DNA of 12,900 bases from a bacterium. Lineage in GTDB: Bacteria > Tectomicrobia > Entotheonellia > Entotheonellales > Entotheonellaceae. A program made the translations under genes and the position numbers. The stretch is from assembly GCA_027294925.1 (NCBI GenBank), contig JAPULM010000210.1:1-12900 (forward strand), read 5' to 3'. Below, in pieces: positions 6,440 through 12,900 of the stretch (its first letter is position 1; the number at the start of each line of letters is the position of its first letter). Under the pieces are notes generated by a model, which worked only from the letters and a program-made list of their open reading frames with translations, ran no database searches and was not told where the DNA came from.

Positions 6440-9244
6440 CTATGAACAACCGCTAGTGGCACCGCAGTTAAGACACTTATAACAGGCGCCATTACGGATC
6501 ATTAGCGCCCCGCATTCCGCACATGACGGCGCGTCTTCCTGTAGATGAAAGGTGACATATTTGTCTGCCGTATGCGTATCGTGAGACGTACTAACGCCGT
6601 TCGTCCCGTTGGTGCTATTCGCCGGCACCACCGTCTCAACCTTTTGCCCTTCGTCATCGCGTTCGATAATACCGACCTGAGCGCGGTCTTCCTGGCTAAG
6701 GAACTTAGAGGCCAACCAACGGAACATATAATCCATCAGGGACTTGGCAATTGGTATTTCGCGATTTTGAGTAAAACCGGCCGGCTCAAAACGCATATGA
6801 CTAAATTTGTCGACCAACGCCTTCAGCGGCACACCATACTGCAAGGCGAGAGAAATCGAGGTTGCGAAGGCATCCATCAAGCCGGAAATCGTACTCCCCT
6901 CTTTCGCCATCACCAGGAAAATCTCACCGGGTGTACCGTCATCGAACATACCGACGGTGAGATAGCCCTCATGACCGGCAATCGAGAACTTATGCGTAAT
7001 CGCCGGCCGCTCATCGGGCAGCCGTCGCCGCACCGGCTTATACATTGACGCAATATCCCCAGCATCGGCGCTGGTATTGAGCGGCTGGGTGTGTTTACAC
7101 CCATCGCGATAGATCGCCAAGGATTTTACGCCAAGCTTCCATCCTGCCATATATGCCTGTTCGATTTCCTCCACCGACGCCTCTTTCGGCATGTTCACCG
7201 TTTTTGAAATCGCGCCGGAGAGAAAAGACTGCACCGCGGCCATCATGCGAATATGACCCATATAATTAATCGATCGCGTGCCCCTGGACGGCCGGAAGGC
7301 GCAGTCGAAGATCGGCAGATGCATCTCTTGCAAATGAGGCGCACCTTCGATCGTCTCATGCTCGTCGATGTACTGTACAATCTCTTTAATCTGACGCTTG
7401 GCATAGCCCAACTGCGCCAGCGCTTGCGGCACCGTGGCATTGACGATCTTCATCATGCCGCCGCCGGATAGCTTTTTGTACTTAATCAGCGCAATATCCG
7501 GCTCCACACCTGTTGTGTCGCAGTCCATCATAAAGCTAATCGTGCCGGTCGGCGCCAACACACTGACCTGAGAATTACGGTATCCGTGCTGCATGCCAAG
7601 CGCCAGCGCATCGTCCCAGGCATCCGTGGCGGCTTGTATCAGGGGTTCAGCAACGTAGCGCTGTTCGACGCCCTGCAAACTGTCCCGATGCTTACGAATC
7701 ACACGCAACATCGGCTCGCGATTAACGGCATACCCCGCAAACGGTCCCTTGACTTTGGCAACTTTGGCGCTGGTTAAATAAGCTTGACCGGTCATCAATG
7801 CCGTTACCGCCCCGGCATAGGCGCGACCGGCATCAGAGTCATACGACACGCCACGCGCCATCAACAACGCCCCGAGGTTCGCATAGCCGAGCCCTAGTGG
7901 TCGGAAGGCAAAACTATTACGTTCGATGACAGGGGTGGGATAACTGGCATTGTCAACGATAATTTCTTGCGCCAGAATGAGGATGTCAACGGCGTGCCGA
8001 TAGGCGTCAACCTCAAATTCACCATCCACGCTCAGGAACTTCAGCAGATTAATCGACGACAAGTTACAAGCCGTATCATCCAGAAACATAAACTCCGAAC
8101 ACGGATTGGAGGCATTAATACGGCCCGTATTCGCACAGGTATGCCAATCATTGATGATGGTGTCAAACTGCATCCCCGGATCACCGCATACATGCGTAGC
8201 TTCAGCAATCATGTGCATCAGATCACGGGCACGATAAGTCTCGCACACCTCGCCGTTGGTGACGTACCGCGTCTGCCACGCCTCATCATCGACCACCGCT
8301 TGCATAAAGGCATCTGAAGCCCGCACGGAATTGTTCGAATTCTGAAAAAAGACAGAGGCGTAAGCCGCCCCGTCTAACGAACCATCATATCCGGCATCGA
8401 TCAGCGCCCAGGCTTTCTTCTCTTCTCCAGCCTTGCAGCGGATAAACTCCAGAATATCAGGGTGAGAAGCATCAAGAATGACCATTTTAGCGGCACGGCG
8501 AGTTTTACCGCCTGACTTAATCACACCGGCAAAAGCATCATACCCCTTCATAAACGATACCGGACCGGATGCACTACCCCCCCCCGCCAAGCGCTCCCGC
8601 GACGAGCGAATCGGCGACAAATTGGTTCCCGTCCCGGATCCCCACTTGAAGAGCATGCCTTCCGTCTTGGCCAGGGTCAGAATCGACTCCATGGTGTCGC
8701 TAACCGAATTAATAAAACAGGCAGAAAGCTGCGGACGCTCTTCCACCCCACAGTTGAACCATACCGGGCTATTGAAAGCCGCCTTCTGATACAACATGAG
8801 ATGGGTCAATTCATCCGAGAAGATCGCCGCATCCGACTCAGTGGTAAAATACCCGCCCCGCTGTCCCCAGGCTGTTAAGGTATGCACCACACGGCCGATC
8901 AATTGACGCACAGACGTTTCACGTTGTGGCGTCCCAAGTGGGCCACGGAAATATTTCGACGCCACCACATTGGTCGCCATTTGAGACCAAAATTCCGGGA
9001 ACTCAACCTCACGCTGCTCAAACACTGCAGCCCCATCCTCACCCATGATCAGGGCATCCCGATTTTCCCACTTGACCTCATCATACGGGTTCACCCCTGC
9101 CTGGGTAAAATAACGCTGCATGGTCAAGCCATCCAGATGCTCTTGAGACGCTACCTGGTGTCCATCAGCAGCGCCGTTTGTGTCGACGTCAGGTAAGGCT
9201 ATGGTATGCTCGTCCATGGTCGCCCCCATTTTGTTCCAGGCCAT
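6440..9244 (-). CDS. nrdJ: class II (adenosylcobalamin-dependent) ribonucleoside-diphosphate reductase NrdJ
   Basis: This is a protein of about 934 residues, reducing ribonucleotides to deoxyribonucleotides with a B12-generated thiyl radical; no separate radical-generating subunit is needed, and oxygen is neither required nor destructive. Numbered from 9244: redox Cys C176 in SACFIN, GSGTGTNLSPIR (203-213), KTRRAAKMVILDASHPDILEF, the radical motif NPCSE (C382), its partner C393 in TACNLSS, and SFMMDCDTTGVEPDIALIK. A C-terminal zinc-ribbon-like cluster has Cys at 908, 911, 921, 924, 927 and 933. These are class II NrdJ marks. The coordinates give the longest frame. ATG 9244 has no ribosome site, while the in-frame ATG at 9217 has GGGGG 5 bases before it and is a likely start. 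The frame contains a nine-G run on the coding strand (8577-8585). Implies a B12 supply for the organism. Confidence 0.93.
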   Translation of the reverse strand: MAWNKMGATMDEHTIALPDVDTNGAADGHQVASQEHLDGLTMQRYFTQAGVNPYDEVKWENRDALIMGEDGAAVFEQREVEFPEFWSQMATNVVASKYFRGPLGTPQRETSVRQLIGRVVHTLTAWGQRGGYFTTESDAAIFSDELTHLMLYQKAAFNSPVWFNCGVEERPQLSACFINSVSDTMESILTLAKTEGMLFKWGSGTGTNLSPIRSSRERLAGGGSASGPVSFMKGYDAFAGVIKSGGKTRRAAKMVILDASHPDILEFIRCKAGEEKKAWALIDAGYDGSLDGAAYASVFFQNSNNSVRASDAFMQAVVDDEAWQTRYVTNGEVCETYRARDLMHMIAEATHVCGDPGMQFDTIINDWHTCANTGRINASNPCSEFMFLDDTACNLSSINLLKFLSVDGEFEVDAYRHAVDILILAQEIIVDNASYPTPVIERNSFAFRPLGLGYANLGALLMARGVSYDSDAGRAYAGAVTALMTGQAYLTSAKVAKVKGPFAGYAVNREPMLRVIRKHRDSLQGVEQRYVAEPLIQAATDAWDDALALGMQHGYRNSQVSVLAPTGTISFMMDCDTTGVEPDIALIKYKKLSGGGMMKIVNATVPQALAQLGYAKRQIKEIVQYIDEHETIEGAPHLQEMHLPIFDCAFRPSRGTRSINYMGHIRMMAAVQSFLSGAISKTVNMPKEASVEEIEQAYMAGWKLGVKSLAIYRDGCKHTQPLNTSADAGDIASMYKPVRRRLPDERPAITHKFSIAGHEGYLTVGMFDDGTPGEIFLVMAKEGSTISGLMDAFATSISLALQYGVPLKALVDKFSHMRFEPAGFTQNREIPIAKSLMDYMFRWLASKFLSQEDRAQVGIIERDDEGQKVETVVPANSTNGTNGVSTSHDTHTADKYVTFHLQEDAPSCAECGALMIRNGACYKCLNCGATSGCS

Positions 9245-9248
9245 TTAT

Positions 9249-9261
9249 TATACATTGTATA
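9249..9261. promoter_or_regulatory. TATACA-T-TGTATA palindrome next to the nrdJ start
   Basis: Bases 9249-9254 TATACA and 9256-9261 TGTATA are exact reverse complements around one base. On the minus strand the region also holds TATAAT (9252 to 9247) and TATACT (9266 to 9261), both -10-like, but no good -35 sits at normal spacing. It could be an operator, possibly for a regulator of ribonucleotide reductase, but I do not recognise a NrdR box. If the TATAAT is used, transcription would begin near 9240 and translation would need the ATG at 9217. Confidence 0.3.
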
Positions 9262-9297
9262 GTATAGCTCAGCGCCCTGATCCCCTACATGTTGATG

Positions 9298-9320
9298 TCA
9301 AGTAAAAATACATTACTTGA
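9298..9320. promoter_or_regulatory. perfect TCAAGTAA-7-TTACTTGA inverted repeat upstream of nrdJ
   Basis: TCAAGTAA (9298-9305) and TTACTTGA (9313-9320) are exact reverse complements separated by aaataca. The size and spacing fit a dimeric regulator site. Downstream on the minus strand there is a TTGACA (9301 to 9296) without a good -10 at 17 bases. About 14 bases further on (9334-9344) lies a second palindrome, TGCAA-G-TTGCA. Nothing shows which gene it serves, but nrdJ is the nearest minus-strand start. Confidence 0.35.
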
Positions 9321-9411
9321 TAATGCACGAAAATGCAAGTTGCAATAACAGAAATTTAGCAAAAAAAATCGCCCATTTCAACAACCCATTATCTCTAAGG
9401 AAGTTAGCGCC

Positions 9412-9465
9412 GTGTTAAAGAAAATCTTACCGTTGATGAGCAAAAATAGAAAATGGCAAGAGTAG
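9412..9465 (+). CDS. possible 17-codon plus-strand micro-ORF
   Basis: GTG (9412) to TAG (9463-9465) encodes MLKKILPLMSKNRKWQE, a short basic, partly amphipathic peptide. AAGGAAG (9397-9403) lies 8 bases upstream. It lies antisense to the 3' flank of the moeA-like gene and its end runs into the hairpin at 9450-9495. No homologue is recognised. Low confidence; it may simply be the leader side of a bidirectional terminator. Confidence 0.2.
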   Translation: MLKKILPLMSKNRKWQE

Positions 9466-9495
9466 GTCATGCCTACCCCTTACTGCCTATTTTTT
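9450..9495. terminator. bidirectional terminator-like hairpin downstream of the moeA-like gene
   Basis: Outer arm GGCA (9455-9458) pairs with TGCC (9484-9487), and inner arm GTAGG (9462-9466) with CCTAC (9472-9476). Flanking A-rich (9450-9453) and T-rich (9490-9495) tracts also pair partly. Read on the minus strand it follows the MoeA stop and runs into TTTTCTATTTTT; on the plus strand it ends in TATTTTTTA. It is an imperfect stem, but the layout fits an intrinsic terminator of the MoeA-like gene. Confidence 0.55.
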
Positions 9496-9513
9496 ACCCC
9501 CTAGTTGCAGCCT

Positions 9514-10719
9514 TCAGGAGATCAACGGCTGTACCCGGACTTGCGTCGCCGACGCCAAAACACAACGATGCGGTGACACCACGATAAAGCCAAGATGTGG
9601 CGTATCAACCTGTGCTAAAGCAATGAAAGTGGTTAAAGGCGTAGCGCGCAAGCCATCAACGTCTGCCTGCAAACGCACCGGGATGAAATGGGTGACACCG
9701 CGTTGGACCTGCACGGCGGAGGTGAGCCGGGCGGTTTGTTTCAACGGTAACTTGGATCGTTGCCCCAGCATTGCACGCAAAGCCGGCCAGACGAAAACTT
9801 CGAAGCCGACAAACGCTGCCCAAGGCGAACCGGGCAGAGCAAAAATCAGGCGATGCTGATGACGGGAAACGGTAATGGTCCGCCCCGGGCTGGTAGCGAC
9901 GCCACGAAACAAGAGTTCGGCTCCCACTGCACGCATCGCCTGTATTGCGAAATCATGATCGCCTCGCCCTGACCCCCCTAAAATTATGATAATGTCGGCC
10001 TCGAGCCCTCGTTCTAGCTGTTCGGTAAGGGCGGCTAGGGTATCCGGGACAATACCTAGATTGATGGGAATAGCGCCGACGTCTCGCGCCCGCAAGGCAA
10101 GTGCATATAGATTGCTACACCACTTCTTGCCCGGCTCCAGCGGTGCACCTGGCGGCAACAGCTCATCGCCTGGCGCCACCAACGCTACCCGTGGACATTT
10201 CACCACTGCAGCCATATCAATGCCAAGCGACAGGGCCGTTCCAATACCCTGTGGCGTCAGCCGTTCGCCCTGCCGTAGCACAACCGTACGGCGGCGAATT
10301 TCCGCACCACGCCGCTGCACATACATGCCCTGGGCAATCGGATAACGGATGACCAGCTCTCCATCTTCTGTCTCACTGTCTTCCACTTTGATAATCGCAT
10401 TGACGCCTGCCGGCATGGGAGCACCCGTCATGATGCGAATCGCCTGTCCTGGCGCAACAGACTGATGCAGCGCGTCACCAGCCGTCAACGTCCGCCCGAT
10501 AGGCAGCCGCACCGGCGCCTCGGGCGTCGCCGATCGCGTAGCAGCGCTGCGCACGGCAAACCCGTCCATCAGGGACTGATCAAAAGGCGGTGAATCATAT
10601 GGCGCAACGAGAGCTTCCGCCACTATACGATGCTGCGCTGAAGTAAGCGGCAGATGCTCCTGTGGCAATCGCTCAGTGGCAGCAAGTATCAAATCGAGTG
10701 CCTGACGATAGGCGATCAT
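9514..10719 (-). CDS. MoeA-like molybdopterin molybdenumtransferase family protein (divergent)
   Basis: MoeA inserts molybdenum into adenylated molybdopterin to make the cofactor. The product is about 401 residues. The frame is open to a GTG at 10728, but I choose the ATG at 10719 because GGTGG (10729 to 10725) is 5 bases before it. Conserved marks are SLMDGFAVR (49-57; D52 corresponds to E. coli D59), RIMTGAPMP (95-102), APGDELLPPG (182-191; E at the E188 position), and GIVPDT with the D228 equivalent. Altered ones are GGSGRGDHDF where most MoeA have GGVSxGDYD, RGVATSPGRT where E. coli has KLAIKPGKP (so the two lysines are Ser and Arg), and FALPGSP in place of PGNP. It is therefore a MoeA paralogue class, perhaps dedicated to a particular molybdoenzyme. 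No other molybdenum genes are adjacent, and no MoaB/Mog fusion is seen. Family certain; activity uncertain. Confidence 0.85.
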   Translation of the reverse strand: MIAYRQALDLILAATERLPQEHLPLTSAQHRIVAEALVAPYDSPPFDQSLMDGFAVRSAATRSATPEAPVRLPIGRTLTAGDALHQSVAPGQAIRIMTGAPMPAGVNAIIKVEDSETEDGELVIRYPIAQGMYVQRRGAEIRRRTVVLRQGERLTPQGIGTALSLGIDMAAVVKCPRVALVAPGDELLPPGAPLEPGKKWCSNLYALALRARDVGAIPINLGIVPDTLAALTEQLERGLEADIIIILGGSGRGDHDFAIQAMRAVGAELLFRGVATSPGRTITVSRHQHRLIFALPGSPWAAFVGFEVFVWPALRAMLGQRSKLPLKQTARLTSAVQVQRGVTHFIPVRLQADVDGLRATPLTTFIALAQVDTPHLGFIVVSPHRCVLASATQVRVQPLIS

Positions 10720-11100
10720 CATATCCACCGTTCCGTTTCACCCATTAAGCGATGATTTAAGCCGTAGGCGTTCCGCCTCGCTGCAAACCACTGACCAGCA
10801 AGAACCGGTTAACCTAGCACAGCAACAAAGTACTACAACTGTAGCAACCAGACCCTAAAACCGCAGATCAGCGGGTCATGACTGACCTATATCCAAGCTT
10901 ACCAACACGGTGCCACCCCGATAGCAACAGGCAATCATGTTCTTCTGCAGTTTAGCACAGCGTTTGCTCCTATAAACGAGAAACGGTGTGCCCAGCCCAT
11001 CATCTGTCTAGTTTCACGTACCGCAATGACCCTGCCGGTTTAGCGGCAAGGCATCCGTTAATTTCAAAGAGAACCCGACATATAGAGGAAATTATACACC
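10720..11100. other. gene-free stretch upstream of the moeA-like gene
   Basis: I see no credible gene in this stretch on either strand. It holds small hairpins: AGGCG-TTC-CGCCT (10766-10778, in the presumed moeA leader), GGTCA-TGAC-TGACC (10874-10887) and TGCCG-GTTTAG-CGGCA (11033-11048). No tRNA, riboswitch or strong promoter pair could be identified by eye. The candidate plus-strand frame from 10986 has no protein-like composition. It presumably contains the moeA promoter. Confidence 0.4.
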
Positions 11101-11190
11101 ATGCCGGAACCGTCAGACCTGCATATCACCTTACTGTTCGGAAGTGCGGCACTGGCTATGGCCGCACGATTGCTCATCTGGGGATATTAA
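11101..11190 (+). CDS. possible 29-residue membrane peptide
   Basis: An ATG-to-TAA frame encodes 29 residues. Polar MPEPSDLH is followed by a continuous hydrophobic segment rich in Leu/Ala (residues 9-28, including TLLFGSAALAMAARLLIWGY), of a length suited to one membrane span with a Trp/Tyr end. AGAGGAA (11084-11090) lies about 10 bases upstream, a usable but long spacing. It stands alone on the plus strand between groEL and the moeA-like gene, and a perfect hairpin follows its stop by 9 bases. I recognise no family. Coding status rests on composition and context only. Confidence 0.4.
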   Translation: MPEPSDLHITLLFGSAALAMAARLLIWGY

Positions 11191-11199
11191 ACGACAGAA

Positions 11200-11223
11200 G
11201 CCACTCCATCCATGCGGAGTGGC
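11200..11223 (+). terminator. perfect 8-bp stem-loop after the small membrane-peptide frame
   Basis: GCCACTCC (11200-11207) and GGAGTGGC (11216-11223) pair perfectly around an 8-base loop, beginning 9 bases after the 29-codon frame. No T-run follows on the plus strand. It may end or stabilise a short plus-strand transcript, or be a structural element on the minus strand beyond the groEL terminator. Confidence 0.4.
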
Positions 11224-11272
11224 CAATCAGGTTAAGCATGACGCGCCTGAGGTAGGTTTTAAAGCAGGAATA

Positions 11273-11325
11273 AAAAAAGTGACCACCGCACGCAACCGTC
11301 GTACTGACAGATAGCCGCGGTGGTC
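11273..11325 (-). terminator. intrinsic terminator of groEL
   Basis: On the minus strand GACCACCGC (11325 to 11317) pairs perfectly with GCGGTGGTC (11289 to 11281) around a 27-base loop, followed by AC and seven T (11279 to 11273). It starts 18 bases after the groEL stop, a textbook position. The loop is longer than usual. It should separate groEL transcription from the moeA-like gene. Confidence 0.8.
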
Positions 11326-11342
11326 TACATCAAACAGGTCGA

Positions 11343-12900
11343 CTAATACATGCCTTCCATGCCACCACCAGGCGGCATACCAGACGCAGCCCCTTCCTTC
11401 TCCGGCAGCTCAGTGACCAACGCTTCTGTGGTCATCAGCAAGCCAGCGATACTTGCAGCATTCTGCAAGGCGCTACGCGTCACTTTGGTCGGATCGATAA
11501 TGCCCTTCTCCAGCATATCGCCATAGGTGTCGGAACTGGCGTCATAGCCTTCGTTGGTCGACATTTCGCGAACGTTTTGCACCACGATCGGGCCCTCGGC
11601 ACCGGCATTCGTTGCGATGTAGCGCAACGGGGTTTCCAGCGCACGCCGCACAATACGTATACCAATACGCTGATCACCCTGGATTTCGCTTTCCAATGTC
11701 TCAAGCATCGGAATCGCCCGGATAAACGCCACGCCGCCACCAGGAATCACACCTTCCTCAACGGCTGCCCGGGTCGCATTCAAGGCGTCCTCAACCCGAG
11801 CTTTCTTCTCTTTCATCTCGGATTCCGTCGCCGCGCCGACATTAATTACCGCCACGCCGCCGACCAACTTAGCCAAGCGCTCTTGCAATTTCTCACGATC
11901 GTAATCAGAAGTAGTCTCTTCAATTTGTGTCCGGATCGGGTTGACCCGGCCTTCGATATCCGCAGCCACACCAGCCCCCTCGACAATCGTGGTGGTCTCT
12001 TTATCGATGGTGACACGACGCGCCGTCCCCAAATCGTTCAACGTGATGTTTTCCAGCTTGATGCCAAGATCTTCCGAGATCACGTTACCACCGGTCAGCA
12101 CAGCGATATCTTGCAGCATCTCTTTACGCCGATCACCAAAACCAGGCGCCTTAACCGACGCACCCTGTAAGGTGCCACGCAGCTTATTGACCACCAATGT
12201 CGCCAGGGCTTCGCCCTCAATATCCTCGGCGATGATCAACAAAGGTTTGTTCATTTTGGCAATCTGCTCAAGAACCGGCAATAGCTCACGCATATTGCTG
12301 ATTTTCTTCTCATGCAGTAGCACATAGGCGTCCTCCAGGACGGTTTCCATACGCTCAGGATTGGTCACAAAATAAGGCGACAGATAACCGCGGTCAAACT
12401 GCATGCCCTCGACGATGTCCAGCGAGGTTTCCATGCTTTTGGCTTCTTCAACGGTAATGACGCCGTCTTTGCCGACTTTTTCCATTGCTTCCGCAATAAG
12501 ATCGCCAATGTCAGGATCGTTATTCGCCGAGACCGTTCCGATTTGAGCAATTTCAGTCTTGTCCTTGGTCGGACGGCTGAGCTTCTTGATCTCTTCAACA
12601 ACCGCCTCGACAGCCCGGTCAATGCCGCGCTTCAAATCCATCGGATTGGCGCCGGCCGTGACATTCTTGACGCCCTCACGGTAAATAGACTGCGCCAACA
12701 CCGTCGCGGTAGTGGTGCCGTCACCAGCAATATCGCTGGTTTTACTGGCCACTTCGCGCAGCAACTGCGCGCCCATATTCTCAAACGGATCTTTGAGTTC
12801 AATTTCCTTGGCCACTGTAACGCCGTCCTTGGTCGACTGCGGCGATCCGAATTTCTTATCGATCACCACGTTCCGCCCCTTGGGGCCCAAAGTCGCCTTA
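11343..12900 (-). CDS. groEL: chaperonin GroEL (Hsp60), N-terminal end outside window
   Basis: The minus-strand frame is open from the right edge ([12 protein letters not shown] at its first codons) to the TAG at 11343, 518 residues. About 30 N-terminal residues lie beyond the window. Group I chaperonin signatures are [14 protein letters not shown], the ATP-site [58 protein letters not shown] and [16 protein letters not shown]. The C-terminus is [12 protein letters not shown], shorter in GGM repeats than the E. coli tail. GroEL forms the double 14-subunit folding ring that works with GroES; groES is probably just upstream, beyond the window. No frameshift or missing catalytic aspartate is seen. 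The sequence style (for example [18 protein letters not shown] and [13 protein letters not shown]) resembles deltaproteobacterial and Tectomicrobia-like GroELs, an inference only. It is followed by a strong terminator, so it is probably the last gene of its operon. Confidence 0.97.
   Translation of the reverse strand, partial: KATLGPKGRNVVIDKKFGSPQSTKDGVTVAKEIELKDPFENMGAQLLREVASKTSDIAGDGTTTATVLAQSIYREGVKNVTAGANPMDLKRGIDRAVEAVVEEIKKLSRPTKDKTEIAQIGTVSANNDPDIGDLIAEAMEKVGKDGVITVEEAKSMETSLDIVEGMQFDRGYLSPYFVTNPERMETVLEDAYVLLHEKKISNMRELLPVLEQIAKMNKPLLIIAEDIEGEALATLVVNKLRGTLQGASVKAPGFGDRRKEMLQDIAVLTGGNVISEDLGIKLENITLNDLGTARRVTIDKETTTIVEGAGVAADIEGRVNPIRTQIEETTSDYDREKLQERLAKLVGGVAVINVGAATESEMKEKKARVEDALNATRAAVEEGVIPGGGVAFIRAIPMLETLESEIQGDQRIGIRIVRRALETPLRYIATNAGAEGPIVVQNVREMSTNEGYDASSDTYGDMLEKGIIDPTKVTRSALQNAASIAGLLMTTEALVTELPEKEGAASGMPPGGGMEGMY

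Noticed and set aside
9296..9301. Minus-strand TTGACA as the nrdJ -35 box
   Set aside because: No -10-like sequence lies 16-18 bases downstream; the nearest (TATACT) is 29 bases away.
10986..11255. Plus-strand 89-codon frame (GTG start) in the groEL-moeA gap
   Set aside because: His/Arg-rich with no recognisable domain, a poor ribosome site, and overlapping the more membrane-like 29-codon frame in another phase.
10720..11342. tRNA or riboswitch in the long groEL-moeA gap
   Set aside because: The hairpins do not form a cloverleaf, no T-loop GGTTCGA-type sequence is present, and no known riboswitch core was recognised.

Overview
The window is a chromosomal segment of a bacterium, about 12.9 kb with moderately high GC in the genes. 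It has no tRNA, rRNA, transposase, phage or CRISPR feature that I can see. It looks like a B12-using, metabolically versatile proteobacterial or deltaproteobacterial/Tectomicrobia-type organism. That is an inference from three things: the GroEL sequence style, a class II (adenosylcobalamin) ribonucleotide reductase, and a catabolic cluster mixing a Rieske oxygenase, an AtuA-family protein, ETF and a CaiB-type CoA-transferase. No marker in the window fixes the taxon.

Left half, plus strand (1-6270): the 3' part of a CarAa-type Rieske oxygenase is followed by a short stretch that looks like the tail of a decayed gene. Next come a DUF4387 protein and an AtuA (DUF1446) protein that overlap by 4 bp. 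A gap with a good -35 box and a palindrome precedes etfB and etfA. A 10-bp stem-loop follows etfA, and a family III CoA-transferase ends this half. The genes are compatible with uptake and activation of an unusual carbon source (terpenoid, branched or aromatic): the CoA-transferase would make the thioester and ETF would carry electrons from acyl-CoA dehydrogenases encoded elsewhere. The substrate cannot be read from the sequence.

Right half, minus strand (6440-12900): three housekeeping-type genes lie on the other strand and converge on the CoA-transferase. They are nrdJ (class II ribonucleotide reductase), a divergent moeA-like gene, and groEL, which runs off the right edge. groEL has a clear intrinsic terminator. 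The moeA-like gene ends at a bidirectional terminator-like hairpin. The groEL-moeA gap (over 600 bases) holds one possible 29-residue membrane peptide on the plus strand and several hairpins, but nothing else I can name.

Nothing here is a recognised defence, secretion or mobile system. The points most worth a second look are the DUF4387-AtuA pair in its setting, the structured etfB-etfA spacer, the altered active-site motifs of the MoeA-like protein, several perfect inverted repeats near starts, and the possible small membrane peptide.
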